A stretch of 64,000 bases of DNA from JAGVUD01 sp052033935 (GTDB lineage: Bacteria; Armatimonadota; UBA5829; DSUL01): contig JBPOJE010000025.1 in assembly GCA_052033935.1 (NCBI GenBank), positions 20,263-84,262 of the forward strand. The letters are read 5' to 3'. The position numbers and the translations under genes were made by a program. The stretch's first letter is position 1. Each line of letters starts with the position of its first letter. The notes beneath the pieces were generated by a model that saw only the letters and a list, made by a program, of their open reading frames with translations, did not search any database and was not told the DNA's origin. Positions 10,240 through 21,678 of this stretch are shown here, piece by piece.

Positions 10240-10269
10240 GTTACACGGCCAGATGGCATTGGATATACT
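10240..10269 (+). promoter_or_regulatory. Putative sigma70 promoter of uvrB
   Basis: A -10 element TATACT (10264-10269, five of six consensus) lies 18 bases after GTTACA (four of six) and just after the terminator. Transcription would begin around 10276, giving a leader of only about a dozen bases that still contains GGAG at 10277-10280. The short leader makes the exact start uncertain. Confidence 0.5.
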
Positions 10270-10287
10270 GATCTGCGGAGTACATCC

Positions 10288-12363
<2,076 letters not shown>

Positions 12364-12429
12364 CGCCGCACCACTGCCAGTCGGCAGGGGGCGGTGCAGG
12401 AATGTCCTGCCGCTTGGCGGAACACAACG

Positions 12430-13030
12430 ATGATGAAGGCCAGGGCTCGGGCGAAGGGAATCCGCATTGCTTGCTGGGCGGCGGCAGCGATTGTCGTCGC
12501 TCCTGCCCCCGCGTCGGCTAATGTCGGGGTGCCGATGGCGTTCGTCGTGATGCCTGCCGCCATTGTTCTTCTCCCCGCAATCATCGTTCTGGAGGCGGTT
12601 ATCGGCTGGCGTGTTGTGGCCATGCTCCTTTGGCCGCGCCTTGCGCACGAGCACACTGGCCAACCTTGTCTCGACACTTGCCGGCGTACCCCTGACCTGG
12701 GGGGCTCTGGTGTTGCCGGAAGCCCTTCTCTGGGATGGCGCCGAGGGGCTGGAGACGCCCTGGCAGCGCATTTTCGCGGTGACGGTGCAGAGCCCGTGGC
12801 TGGTTCCATACGAGGGCGACCTGCATTGGATGGTGCCTGCCGCGGCGATGACGCTGTGCGTGTTTTTCTTTTTCGCGAGCGTGTGGGTTGAGTACCTGGT
12901 GATGCGGCGTCTGACGCCAGACGTCGAGCGCCGGCTGGTTGGGCGCTGGGCCTGGCGTGGCAACATCGCAAGCTACGCCCTGCTCGAGATCGTGCTCCTC
13001 GTCATTCTCCTGATCCAACTCAGCAAGTAG
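12430..13030 (+). pseudogene. Membrane protein gene with a frameshift
   Basis: The first part starts at ATG 12430 (or 12433) after GGCGG and encodes a signal-like segment plus a hydrophobic stretch ending in 'VIGWRVVAMLLW'. Around 12625-12645 the sensible frame changes to another, which continues with 'GRALRTSTLANLVSTLAGVPLTW', three more hydrophobic segments and the stop at 13028. Joined, the product would be about 200 residues with four to five membrane segments. It would resemble small uncharacterised bacterial membrane proteins that carry an 'ANLVSTLxGxPLTW' motif. No slippery heptamer is visible at the junction, so a true indel or an assembly error is more likely than programmed frameshifting. 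Confidence 0.7.
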
Positions 13031-13062
13031 CAGGGCTGCGCTCGCTTGCATGTTGACCATCC

Positions 13063-13256
13063 CGTGCGAGTCAGATCGTTTTGCACGGTGGTGTGGGTAA
13101 CGAGTACGGCACGGTCGAAGAGGCGCGGGATAACTACCGCGTCCTCGGCGAGGGTGGGGGCAATCCTTGCTCTCTGCCACGATATCCAGGCGGCGGGACC
13201 AGCCGGAGAATGTCGTAGCAATGTATGAAGCGGGGTATGAATACGGATGGCAATGA
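13063..13256 (+). pseudogene. C-terminal remnant of a URO-D/methyltransferase-family gene
   Basis: Three short stretches in three successive frames together spell the typical end of a uroporphyrinogen-decarboxylase-fold protein. The first is 'IVLHGGVGNEYGTVEEARD...LGEGGG' (codons in phase with 13084), then 'LALCHDIQA' (around 13168-13190), then 'PENVVAMYEAGYEYG' ending at TGA 13254-13256. Family members normally read GGGYILAP-HDIQADVPPENV in one frame, so at least two indels have broken it. The upstream two thirds of the gene are not recognisable. The remnant stop overlaps the ATG of the next gene (ATGA at 13253), which suggests the two were once a coupled pair. Confidence 0.7.
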
Positions 13257-14323
13257 AGGCTGACTGGGATGTGTCGAAACGGCGGTTCGAGGCGTGGTGG
13301 AACAACTCCGCCGAAGACCGCGTGCTGCTACAGGTGATCGCGCCGAAGGAAGCGGAGACGAAGCCCGCCGCGCCTCCGGCTTCTCCCGAGCAGCGCTGGC
13401 TGGACGCCGACTGGCGTATTCAGGCGTTCGAGGATACGATGGCGCGTACGCACTACGGCGGCGACGCCTTTCCGTATCTCGACACCCACATCGGGCCGGG
13501 TACCATGTCGCTGTACCTCGGCGCGGTCCCGGAGTTTCACGATAGCACCGTCTGGTATCACCTCTGCATACAGGACATCCGGACCGCCGAGCCGCCCGAG
13601 CCGGACGAGGACAACCGCTTCTGGGCTTTCTCGAAGGAGTTCGCGCGAAAGGGCGTCGAGCGGCTGAGAGATAGGGCTTTGGTCAGTTTCCCCGACCTGA
13701 TCGAGGGGTTGGACACGATATCGAGCCTCATTGGCAACGACGAGCTTCTGCTGGCGCTGGTGGATGCTCCGGATGGCGTCCATCGCTTTCAGGGTTCGCT
13801 GACCGACACATACTTCGATTTCCACGAGCCGCTCTACAACATCATCCGCGACGCGGATGGAGGCTGCTGCTTCTCGGCGTTCAACACGTGGGCGTCCGGG
13901 CCAATGGCCAAGGTGCAATGCGACTTCAGCGCGATGATCTCAGCGGAGATGTTCGAGGAGTTCGTGCTGCCGTATCTCGATGAGCAGTGCGCCCGGTTGG
14001 AGTATTCCGTCTATCACCTGGATGGCCCCGGCGCGCTTCAGCATCTGCCGCTTCTGCTCGACATACCGGGTCTGAACGCGATCCAGTGGACGCCCGGGGC
14101 AGGTGAGCCTTCGGCCGCGTGGGAGGGCTACATTCCGATGTACCGCAAGATTCGCCGGGCCGGAAAGTCGGTCATGGTGCGCGGCGGAACGCCTGACGAA
14201 GCGAGGGCGCTCGTGCAGGCAATGGGCCCCGAGGGGCTGGACATCCTGCTGTGGGTGGGCTCGCCGGAAGAAGCCAACGCGCTCGTGAAGGAGTCGTTCA
14301 CCTGGAAGACCCGCCCGGGCTGA
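13253..14323 (+). CDS. Uroporphyrinogen-decarboxylase-like (URO-D/MtaA superfamily) protein
   Basis: A 356-residue cytoplasmic protein with the look of the URO-D fold family, which includes true URO-D and corrinoid-dependent methyltransferases. Visible elements are 'EARWxNSAEDR'-type N-terminal residues (RFEAWWNNSAEDR), 'LPYLDEQCARLEYSVYHLDGPGALQHLPLLLDIPGLNAIQW' type C-terminal barrel strands (in shorter pieces: YHLDGPGALQHL, LNAIQWTPGAG), and 'VMVRGGTPDEARALV'. ATG 13253 is preferred over 13247 because it forms ATGA with the stop of the remnant before it. Heme synthesis is unlikely; such paralogues are common in sugar- and methyl-metabolising clusters. Substrate unknown. The 3' end overlaps the convergent gene by 26 bases. 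Confidence 0.7.
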   Translation: MKADWDVSKRRFEAWWNNSAEDRVLLQVIAPKEAETKPAAPPASPEQRWLDADWRIQAFEDTMARTHYGGDAFPYLDTHIGPGTMSLYLGAVPEFHDSTVWYHLCIQDIRTAEPPEPDEDNRFWAFSKEFARKGVERLRDRALVSFPDLIEGLDTISSLIGNDELLLALVDAPDGVHRFQGSLTDTYFDFHEPLYNIIRDADGGCCFSAFNTWASGPMAKVQCDFSAMISAEMFEEFVLPYLDEQCARLEYSVYHLDGPGALQHLPLLLDIPGLNAIQWTPGAGEPSAAWEGYIPMYRKIRRAGKSVMVRGGTPDEARALVQAMGPEGLDILLWVGSPEEANALVKESFTWKTRPG

Positions 14324-16511
14324 TCGCGCCTATCTGCCTGAGCGCTTCTCGCTGATTGTCCCTTCGCCTTTCATGGTCGAGCGTCAGGAAGCGGTCCTTC
14401 CCGATCTGAGTCCAGAAAACGCCGTCCTTCGCTATATCGAGATGCGGCAGGCCTTCTGCGTCCATCGCCGCGCGCAGTTCCTCCGCAAGCGCGGGCAGGC
14501 CGTCCAGCCGCGCCACCTGTCCCTTGCCGATGCTTCGCCCCTTCGGCGAGGCCCCGAACGGGATCTCCTCCGGCTCGCCCGTGCCCTCGACACTCTCGAA
14601 CCGCGGCACGCCCGTCACCAGAAGCCGGCCGCCCTTCCTTACCCATGCGGCGATCAGCCGTGCGTCCGAAGGCTCCATCACATCGCCGTGCAGCACGACA
14701 AGCACCCGGTTGCGGTCGAGCGCGCCCGTGCGGAGCATGGACCCGTCCACATAGTCGAAGTCAATAAAGTCGCGGAACTCCGCCGCTTTCTCCAGATAGC
14801 CGCCCCATTTCAGCGTCAATGCCACGTTCGGATACCAGAGCGCGACCGGCACCACCGGGTTCGCAACGTGAAACAGCCACGGCAGGTTTCGGCGCTGCGC
14901 CTCAATCCGCGACTGGCTCGATACGACGTTTGGGTTGTAGTCGTGAAGCTGGTTCGCGCCCGAAGCCGTCGCGTTGTAGATGCGCGCCGCGATGCCCTTT
15001 TCGTCCTCGGCGCCCGCTGGATCGAGCCCGAAGTATGCCCCGTAGTGCTTCCCCGCCGACGCCACCCAGCGCGTTACCGCGAAGTTCGCCGCATAGTCGG
15101 ATGCCTCGTTCGTAATGCGCACGCCCGCTCCGTGCTTCGCCGCCACCCGGCACTGCTCCGCGAAGTTCGACCCGTGCTCAGGAGTCGCGTCGCCGCCCGT
15201 GCAAAGGTAGATGGGTGTCCGCGGGAAATGCTTCCGGGCCACCGCCATCCACCAGTCCGACCAGCCGGTCATGCATTCGCGGTACCAGTCCACGAAATCG
15301 AGCCGGCGCCTGCGTACGAACGGGTCTCCCGATCCAACGCGTTCGCGAAACGCCTTCAGATCCTCCCCGCGGCCAGGGAATCCGGCGACGGAGATAGCCG
15401 CGAAAGACGTGCCCCACGCGCGGTTCAGAGCTTCAGCCGATTCGTACCGCCGCCCGAGGAACTTCCGGAAGCTCGCCAGCGCGTACGGGTCGTCGCACCA
15501 GAAACCGGCGTGGTTGTGATACTTGCCGGGGATGTCGAACGTCCAGCCACCGCCCCATACCGAGTAGATCGCCTCGCCGAAGTTGCCCTGAATCCCGAGC
15601 AGCACCGACTCGATCACGCCGCTCTTGCCGTATCGCTCGGCGAACGCCGCAACAAAGCGGAGCGGTCAATCCGCTTCGGGAGATTCGGGTTCCAGAGGGA
15701 TTCGACCTTGCTCTGGATTCCGTGCTCCAGGCAGCGGCAACCGTAGTGCTCGCTGCTTTCGCGGAACCAGTCCGGAGTCGAGTACGCCGGCCCCAGAATC
15801 AGAAACGGCACCCACTTGAGGCCGTGCTCCTTCAGAACCCGCACCTGCTCGTCCCACCTCGACCAGTCCCACTCGCCCTCCTTCTTGCCTTCCACGGTCT
15901 CCCAGGTCACATAGCTCTCGATGCTTGTGACACCGAGCGCGCCATTGCATGCGAATGCGCTCCGTATCGTCGGGAACCCTGATCTTCGGGTCTTCAGAGT
16001 AGAGCTCCAGGCGCGAGAGACGCAGGTCCAGTGGGCCATTGATGCGGAAGTCCGCGCCGCCGTTCTGTGTGCCTGCAAACCTGGCATCGGTGAACCGCAG
16101 CACCGCGCGTTCCCACTTGCCTGATCCGAGCATCAGTATTCGTGGACCTTCGGCGTAGGCGGATGTGCCGGAGTTGTACTGCGTGCGCACTATTCCCATG
16201 TTGCTGTCGAGATAGTCAACCACGACATAGATGTCGCTGCCCGCCTTCGAGCGCGCGTCCGGGCCGAGCAGGAAGTAAAGATAGTGGCTCGCGGGCTCTG
16301 TGTCTGCGGCATTGCCTACCGCCTCACGGCCGGCGATGCTGGTCTTTTCCCACCGTCCGTCCGGAACCGAAGCCAGTTCCAGCCCGCCCGACGCTGATGG
16401 CGCAAACACGGCCGCCGGGCTTGCCGCCGCCAGAAGCGGCGCGGATATCAGCGCGGCGATGATGGAAACCACGAAGATGATGACAGTTCGCATTATATCT
16501 TTCTTGCCCAT
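14298..16511 (-). pseudogene. Secreted TIM-barrel glycoside hydrolase (GH14/GH42-like) with two compensating frameshifts
   Basis: Reading from 16511 (or ATG 16493), a signal peptide (TVIIFVVSIIAALISAPLLAAA) leads into a carbohydrate-binding-like beta domain. At about 15945 the coherent frame changes ('DDTERIRMQ' to 'GALGVTSIESYVTWE'). At about 15660 it returns to the original frame ('LPKRIDR' to 'FVAAFAERYGKSGVIESV'). The barrel includes 'GIQGNFGEAIY' with a likely catalytic Glu and 'WTFDIPGKYHNHAGFWCDD', which recall beta-amylase and beta-galactosidase enzymes. Combined length would be about 730 residues. The out-of-frame window is about 285 bases. It is either a recently inactivated gene or carries two sequence errors. 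The stop overlaps the convergent URO-D-like gene. Confidence 0.75.
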
Positions 16512-16690
16512 CGGGTCGCGAAATCCCTTTCCGCCGAAGATTACTGTTGTATCCGCCCTCTCTGTTCCGGCAGAATGGGTCCGCCGGCGGGTGCCCGGCG
16601 ACAGTGAGCCAGGCGCGCACGACCATGTCCGTCTTTTGCACTGATGGGGTGTGAGCGTGCGCAAGCTGCTTTAGGCCTGCCGTCCGGCTA

Positions 16691-16719
16691 TTGACAGAAC
16701 CGCGTCAAGCGCGAACAAT
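16691..16719 (+). promoter_or_regulatory. Sigma70 promoter of the ten-repeat protein gene
   Basis: A perfect -35 TTGACA (16691-16696), a 17-base spacer and AACAAT (16714-16719, four of six) place the start of transcription near 16726, 37 bases before the ATG at 16763. Confidence 0.7.
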
Positions 16720-16762
16720 GCTCAGTGAGCCGGGCGCACTTTGTGCCGCTCAAGGAGTAAGT

Positions 16763-19700
16763 ATGAGTCTTCCGTCGTGGATTCCGGGGGGGCGCGGGGT
16801 AGCGTGCGCGGGGCCGGTCCGGCCGCTGGCGCGGGGTTTGCGCTTCGCGGCGCTGGTTCTTCTTGCATCTGCGTGCTGTTCGGCCGCATGTGCGCAGGCG
16901 GTCTTTACGCTTGAACCGGCGGGCGGCGCACTGCTGACAGGCGATGACTGTACGCTCACCACCGGATACCGTGGTGCGGGCATCGCGAACACCTATCTGG
17001 TTCTCAATACCACCCTTTCCTCCGTGCGGGGAGCCAGCCTCTGGTATGATGCCGTCAACAACCGCCTCTGGCTGCGCAACGACCTCAGCACTGCCTGGCT
17101 GGGCGGCCACGCGCCGGGATCGGCGTTCACCATAGAGAACAGCTATGTCAAAGTCGTCTGCGCACAGACCTCCGTGTCGCGCAGTGCCGAGGCGCTGAGT
17201 GTCGCCTGGCGGGTCCAGCTCAAAGACTCAATGGCCGGGAAGACCCTGCGAAGCTGGATGTACGTGGACTTCACCGACCAGACTCGCATCGGCTGGAACG
17301 AGATGTCGCCATTTGCGGCCATTCTGCCCGGGCGCGCGCCTGTGAACGTAAGCATTACGCCGTCGTCAGGACCGGTTGCCACAGGAAGCAAGCTCACCCT
17401 CCAGGCCGCCTACTCCGACCCGAACGGATACGGCGATATCGCGGGCTGCTATCTTCTTCTGAATTCCAGGGTTGATGGCGCGGGTGCGATCTATGCATGG
17501 TACGACGCTGTCAACAACCTGCTCTGGCTGCGCAACGATGCGAACAACGCGTGGCTGGGCGGTTTCGCGCCGGGCACTGGCAACACAATCGAGAACGCGC
17601 TGGCGTCGCTCGACTGCGCGGGGACAACCGTTACCGGGTCGGGCGCGGACCTCACCGTGAGCTTCCGCATTCTGCCAAAGCCCGCCGCTGCAGGCCGCTT
17701 ATTCAAGGAGTTTCTGTACGTTACTGACAGAACAGGTCTCAACGGCGGTTGGGACGAACTCGGCTCGGTCGCCGTCAACGCGGCCCCCGCTACCGGATCC
17801 CTCACTCCGCCCGCGAGAGCGCTTGTCACCGGCACACCGTACACCTTTACCGCCACTTACTCTGACGCCAACGGCGCGTCCGATATCAGCAGAGCCTTCC
17901 TGCTTCTGAACACCAGCCTCTCGGCCGTCAACGGCGCGGACCTGTACTACGACGCCGCTTCCAACAAGCTCTTTCTGCGCGATGACGCCAGTTCGAAATG
18001 GCTGGGTGGGTTCGCTCCGGGCTCCGACAACACCATCGAGAACAGCTATGTCCGGGTGCTCTGCGCGCAGACGGCGGTCACTTCGTCCGGCGCCAACCTC
18101 AGCGTCGCCTGGTACGTGGAACTGAAAGACGCCATGGCCGGCAGGACGCTTCGGAGCTGGCTCTGGGTGGATGACCGCAGCGGCAGTCAAGCGGGCTGGA
18201 CCGAGAAGCAGGCATACACGGTCTCTCTCGGCAATAAGCCGCCCGTGAACGTGAGCATCAGCCCGTCGTCCGGGAAGGTCGCGGCCGGAAGCAAAGCAAC
18301 TATCAGGACATCGTTCTCCGACCCGAATGGGGCGGCCAGCATCAGGTCAGCTCACCTGCTTCTGAACACCACGCTCGAAGCCCGGAACTCGGTTTACCTC
18401 TGGTACGATGCCGCGGGCAACCGGCTGTTCATCCGCGACGATGCCAGCACGAAGTGGGTTGGCGGAGCGGCGCCTGGAACCGCCGGGATTATCGAAAACA
18501 GCCAGTTCAAGCTCCATACCGGCGAAACGTCCGTGACCAGGAGCGGCGCCGATCTCGTCATTGACTGGGTTATCGAGTTCAAGCCCGCCGTTGCGAACAA
18601 GCCCCTGAAGGGCTGGCTCTACGTCTCGGATGCGGGCAAGCTGAGTGACGGCTGGGACGAGATGGCTGCGCTCACGCCCGTTATTCCAAACATGAAGCCC
18701 GCTAACGTCAGCGTCGCGCCGTCGTCCGGGACGCTGCCGCTCGGTGCGGCTTCCACAATCAGCGCGGTCTATTCCGACCCGGATGGCGCCACTGGAATCG
18801 CTGGATGCTACCTTCTGATGAACGCGAAGGTGGATGCGGCGGGGGCCATCTACGCCTGGTATGATGCCATCAACAGCAAGCTCTATCTGCGCAATGACGC
18901 CAACACGGGCTGGCAGGGCGGCTTCGCACCGGGGAGCGCCAACGTGATCGAGACATCGCTCGCGAAGCTCCACTGCGCCGCGACGTCCGTAACCGCGTCG
19001 GGCGCGAATCTCACGGTGAGTTTCAGCATCGAGCCGAAGACCGCCACGGGCGGACGGCTGCTGAAGGAGTATCTTTACGTTGTGGACACAGGGGCGCTCA
19101 CCGATGGCTGGGACGAGCTCGGAGCGGTCACGATCGCTTCCGCCGGGCCGGCAAATCAGAGTCTGTCTCCCGGTGGGGGCGAGTTCCCCGTCAACGATAC
19201 GATTACTCTCACCGCCACATACACCCATCCCGAAGGGGCCTCAAAGATCGCTACGGCCTATCTGCTTCTCAACATGAAGCTCGACGGCGCCAGCGCGATG
19301 TACGTTTACTGGGACCGGGTCAGCAACAAGCTCTATCTCAGAAACGACGCCAATACGGCCTGGTTGGGCGGCCTCGCGCCCGGCGCGGTCAGCGTCATTC
19401 AGAACTCACAGGGTTGGGTGGACTGCGAGAACACCAGGGTAACATCATCGGGTAGCACGCTCACCATCCAGTGGAGCCTCTTGCTCAGGGACATACTGCC
19501 CGTCTCGGGCGTCTGTGGCTGGATGTTCGTCAAGGACACGAGCGGGCGGCAGGACGGATGGGACGAGATGGCCGTTTATGGGGGTAGGCGGACTCCCGCT
19601 AACGTCAGTGTCATTCCCGCTACGGGCACAGCGTACGCCGGTATCCCCTTCACGCTGACCGCTGAGTATGCCGACCCGGACGGCGGCGGCGATCTGTCCA

Positions 19701-21466
19701 AAGCGTATCTGCTGTGCAACACGGCCCTGTCATCAGCGTCCGCGTGCAGCCTCCTCTGCGACGCGAGCGCAAATAGGCTCTACCTGCGCGACGACGCCAG
19801 CACGAGGTGGCTGGGGGGCTTCGCGCCGGGCTCGCCCAATGTCATCGAGAACAGCCAGTGCCGGGTGTACTGCCAGGAGACAACGGCGGCGGTCTCCGGG
19901 TCCGCGCTTACCGTGGCTTGGCGAGTCGAGTTCAAAGCATCCACAATCGGCAAGGCGCTGAAGACGTGGCTCTACTGCTCGGACAAGTCCTCGCTGTTCG
20001 ACGGCTGGGACGAGATGGGCACGCTTTCGGTGGCGGCCCCACCCAACTTCGCGCCCCAGAACGTCAGCCTCAACCACACCGGGTCCCTGACCGCGGGAAG
20101 CCGCGTCACGTTCACGTCGGTGTTCTCGGATGCCAACGGCGCGGCCGACATCTCCGGCGGATACCTCCTGTTGAACGAGACCGCCAACGCACCAAACGCC
20201 TGCTACCTGCGCTATGACACGGCGGGCAATAAGCTCTACATCCGCGATGGCGCAAACACGGCGTGGCTGGGCGGCTTTGCCCCGGCATCCTCGAACGTCA
20301 TCGAGAACGCGAACGTGAAGCTGTACTGCGCGGATACCATCGCGGCATTCTCGGGCAGCGAAATGACCGTCACCTGGAGTGTCGAGTTCAAGATCCCCAT
20401 GATCGGCCGGTCGCCTAAGGGCTGGATGTACGTTCTGGACAGGAAGAACCTCTCGGACGGCTGGGACGACATGGGCACGTTCCTGATAGCCGCGCCTGTC
20501 AATCACCCGCCCGCCAACGTCAGCCTGTCTCCTGCCAGTGGAAACCCCGCAATCGGCGCAACGCAGACCTTCACCGCCATTTACGCCGACCCCAACGGGC
20601 ACGCGGACATAAAGTCCGTGCTTCTGCTCCTCAACTCCGCCGCATCGGGTGTGAACGGCATCCTTTGCTGGTACGACCAAGCTGGCAACAAGCTGTATCT
20701 CCGGGATGATGGGGATACGGCGTGGCTGGGCGGATATGCTCCGGGCTCGGCGAACGTGATCGAGAACTCGCGCGCCAGGCTCCACTGCGCTGAGACAACG
20801 GCGGTGGGCAATGGACAGAACCTCACAGTGGCATGGCGGATCGAGCCGAAGTCGCCCATGGCCGACAGAAGTGCGGTAGGCTGGCTCCACGTGACGGATG
20901 CTGGCGGACTCACGGACGGATACGATTCGTTGGGGCAGTACTTCTTCCCCGGGGCGCTCAACTACGCGCCGGTGTGCGACAGCCTGACGCCGCCGGATGG
21001 CGTCATTGTCACCGACTACAGCATCAAGAAGAAATTCACGGCTGTGTTCTCGGACATCAACGGAGTTCAAGACCTCTCGCAGTGCGAGCTTCTTATCAAC
21101 TCCAGCCTGAGTATGGCAAATGGCATCTGCGTGCGCTACGACGCTAACGCAAACAAGCTCTATTTGCGCAACGACGCGAACACCGCATGGCTGGGCGGAT
21201 ATGCGCCGGGTTCGGCGAACGTCATTACCAACAGCCGGGCAAAGCTCTACTGCGAGTTCACGACGGTGGCTCCGTCTGCTGATGCACCGTCCACCGCGCT
21301 CGAAGTCGTCTGGATGCTCGATTTTATGGGACTGAAGGACAGCAATGGGGTTGTCACGCACTGGGCGTGGACGCAGGTGTCCGACAACTCGTTCGCGACA
21401 CAGGCATGGAGGCAGATGGGCGGGTACAGTATTCTGAAGGTGGACCTGCCTCCGCCGCCGAGCTGA
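16763..21466 (+). CDS. Secreted protein of ten tandem ~150-residue modules
   Basis: The ATG at 16763 has AAGGAG five bases upstream; earlier in-frame starts would lie at or upstream of the promoter. Residues 1-45 form a signal peptide (arginine-containing n-region, then LRFAALVLLASACCSAACAQ). The remaining 1520 residues are ten consecutive modules. Each runs through 'NVS-x-SPSSG', 'YSDPNG-xx-DI', 'YLLLN', 'WYDA-xx-NKLYLRND', 'WLGGFAPGS-xx-IENS', a CA-x-T pair, 'GxxLTVxW' and 'GWDEMG'. Two cysteines per module would suit a disulfide. There is no enzyme motif and no C-terminal anchor. The module resembles a repeat that I recall from uncharacterised secreted proteins of Acidobacteria-like genomes. 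Function unknown; a surface or adhesive role is an inference. Confidence 0.85.
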   Translation: MSLPSWIPGGRGVACAGPVRPLARGLRFAALVLLASACCSAACAQAVFTLEPAGGALLTGDDCTLTTGYRGAGIANTYLVLNTTLSSVRGASLWYDAVNNRLWLRNDLSTAWLGGHAPGSAFTIENSYVKVVCAQTSVSRSAEALSVAWRVQLKDSMAGKTLRSWMYVDFTDQTRIGWNEMSPFAAILPGRAPVNVSITPSSGPVATGSKLTLQAAYSDPNGYGDIAGCYLLLNSRVDGAGAIYAWYDAVNNLLWLRNDANNAWLGGFAPGTGNTIENALASLDCAGTTVTGSGADLTVSFRILPKPAAAGRLFKEFLYVTDRTGLNGGWDELGSVAVNAAPATGSLTPPARALVTGTPYTFTATYSDANGASDISRAFLLLNTSLSAVNGADLYYDAASNKLFLRDDASSKWLGGFAPGSDNTIENSYVRVLCAQTAVTSSGANLSVAWYVELKDAMAGRTLRSWLWVDDRSGSQAGWTEKQAYTVSLGNKPPVNVSISPSSGKVAAGSKATIRTSFSDPNGAASIRSAHLLLNTTLEARNSVYLWYDAAGNRLFIRDDASTKWVGGAAPGTAGIIENSQFKLHTGETSVTRSGADLVIDWVIEFKPAVANKPLKGWLYVSDAGKLSDGWDEMAALTPVIPNMKPANVSVAPSSGTLPLGAASTISAVYSDPDGATGIAGCYLLMNAKVDAAGAIYAWYDAINSKLYLRNDANTGWQGGFAPGSANVIETSLAKLHCAATSVTASGANLTVSFSIEPKTATGGRLLKEYLYVVDTGALTDGWDELGAVTIASAGPANQSLSPGGGEFPVNDTITLTATYTHPEGASKIATAYLLLNMKLDGASAMYVYWDRVSNKLYLRNDANTAWLGGLAPGAVSVIQNSQGWVDCENTRVTSSGSTLTIQWSLLLRDILPVSGVCGWMFVKDTSGRQDGWDEMAVYGGRRTPANVSVIPATGTAYAGIPFTLTAEYADPDGGGDLSKAYLLCNTALSSASACSLLCDASANRLYLRDDASTRWLGGFAPGSPNVIENSQCRVYCQETTAAVSGSALTVAWRVEFKASTIGKALKTWLYCSDKSSLFDGWDEMGTLSVAAPPNFAPQNVSLNHTGSLTAGSRVTFTSVFSDANGAADISGGYLLLNETANAPNACYLRYDTAGNKLYIRDGANTAWLGGFAPASSNVIENANVKLYCADTIAAFSGSEMTVTWSVEFKIPMIGRSPKGWMYVLDRKNLSDGWDDMGTFLIAAPVNHPPANVSLSPASGNPAIGATQTFTAIYADPNGHADIKSVLLLLNSAASGVNGILCWYDQAGNKLYLRDDGDTAWLGGYAPGSANVIENSRARLHCAETTAVGNGQNLTVAWRIEPKSPMADRSAVGWLHVTDAGGLTDGYDSLGQYFFPGALNYAPVCDSLTPPDGVIVTDYSIKKKFTAVFSDINGVQDLSQCELLINSSLSMANGICVRYDANANKLYLRNDANTAWLGGYAPGSANVITNSRAKLYCEFTTVAPSADAPSTALEVVWMLDFMGLKDSNGVVTHWAWTQVSDNSFATQAWRQMGGYSILKVDLPPPPS
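16898..21463 (+). repeat. Ten tandem protein-coding repeats of about 450 bp
   Basis: The repeats begin in the protein at about residues 46, 195, 345 and onward at roughly 150-residue intervals. Each is anchored by a YD-xxx-N-(K/R)-L-(Y/F/W)-(L/I)-R-(N/D)-D block about 60 residues in. At DNA level the copies are clearly diverged, so expansion is old rather than recent slippage. Copy 7 has changed WYDA to LCDA, and copy 8 has lost the S-P-S-S-G start (NHTG). Confidence 0.85.
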
Positions 21467-21627
21467 TGACCCTCTCGTGGCCTAGGCCTCTCGCCTATCC
21501 TCCGCCAGCCCGAAGCGGCGCCGGAGGTGGGCCGGACAGGACGGTGCACCTCAAGTTCTCGGGGCAGGCCGGGCGCGGTGGATCGGTTCCTGATGGGTTC
21601 CACAGGCCTGCGGGGTTAGTGTGAAGA

Positions 21628-21655
21628 GCGTCTCCGCTAAGGGGACGCGTGTTTT
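21628..21655 (+). terminator. Possible intrinsic terminator
   Basis: An 8-bp stem GCGTCTCC / GGGGACGC (one wobble pair) with a 5-base loop is followed by GTGTTTT. It lies between the repeat protein and the RidA gene, 9 bases before the RidA ribosome binding site. The T-run is short, so strength is uncertain. Confidence 0.5.
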
Positions 21656-21678
21656 CTGAGTGCAGGAGGACTGCGAAT

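Noticed and set aside
12620..12650. Programmed ribosomal frameshift in the membrane protein gene
   Set aside because: No slippery heptamer, stimulatory Shine-Dalgarno or downstream pseudoknot is evident around the junction.
19733..21361. Long minus-strand frame opposite the ten-repeat gene (542 codons)
   Set aside because: The repeats in the sense gene create repeated antisense patterns. No start signal or recognisable domain is present.
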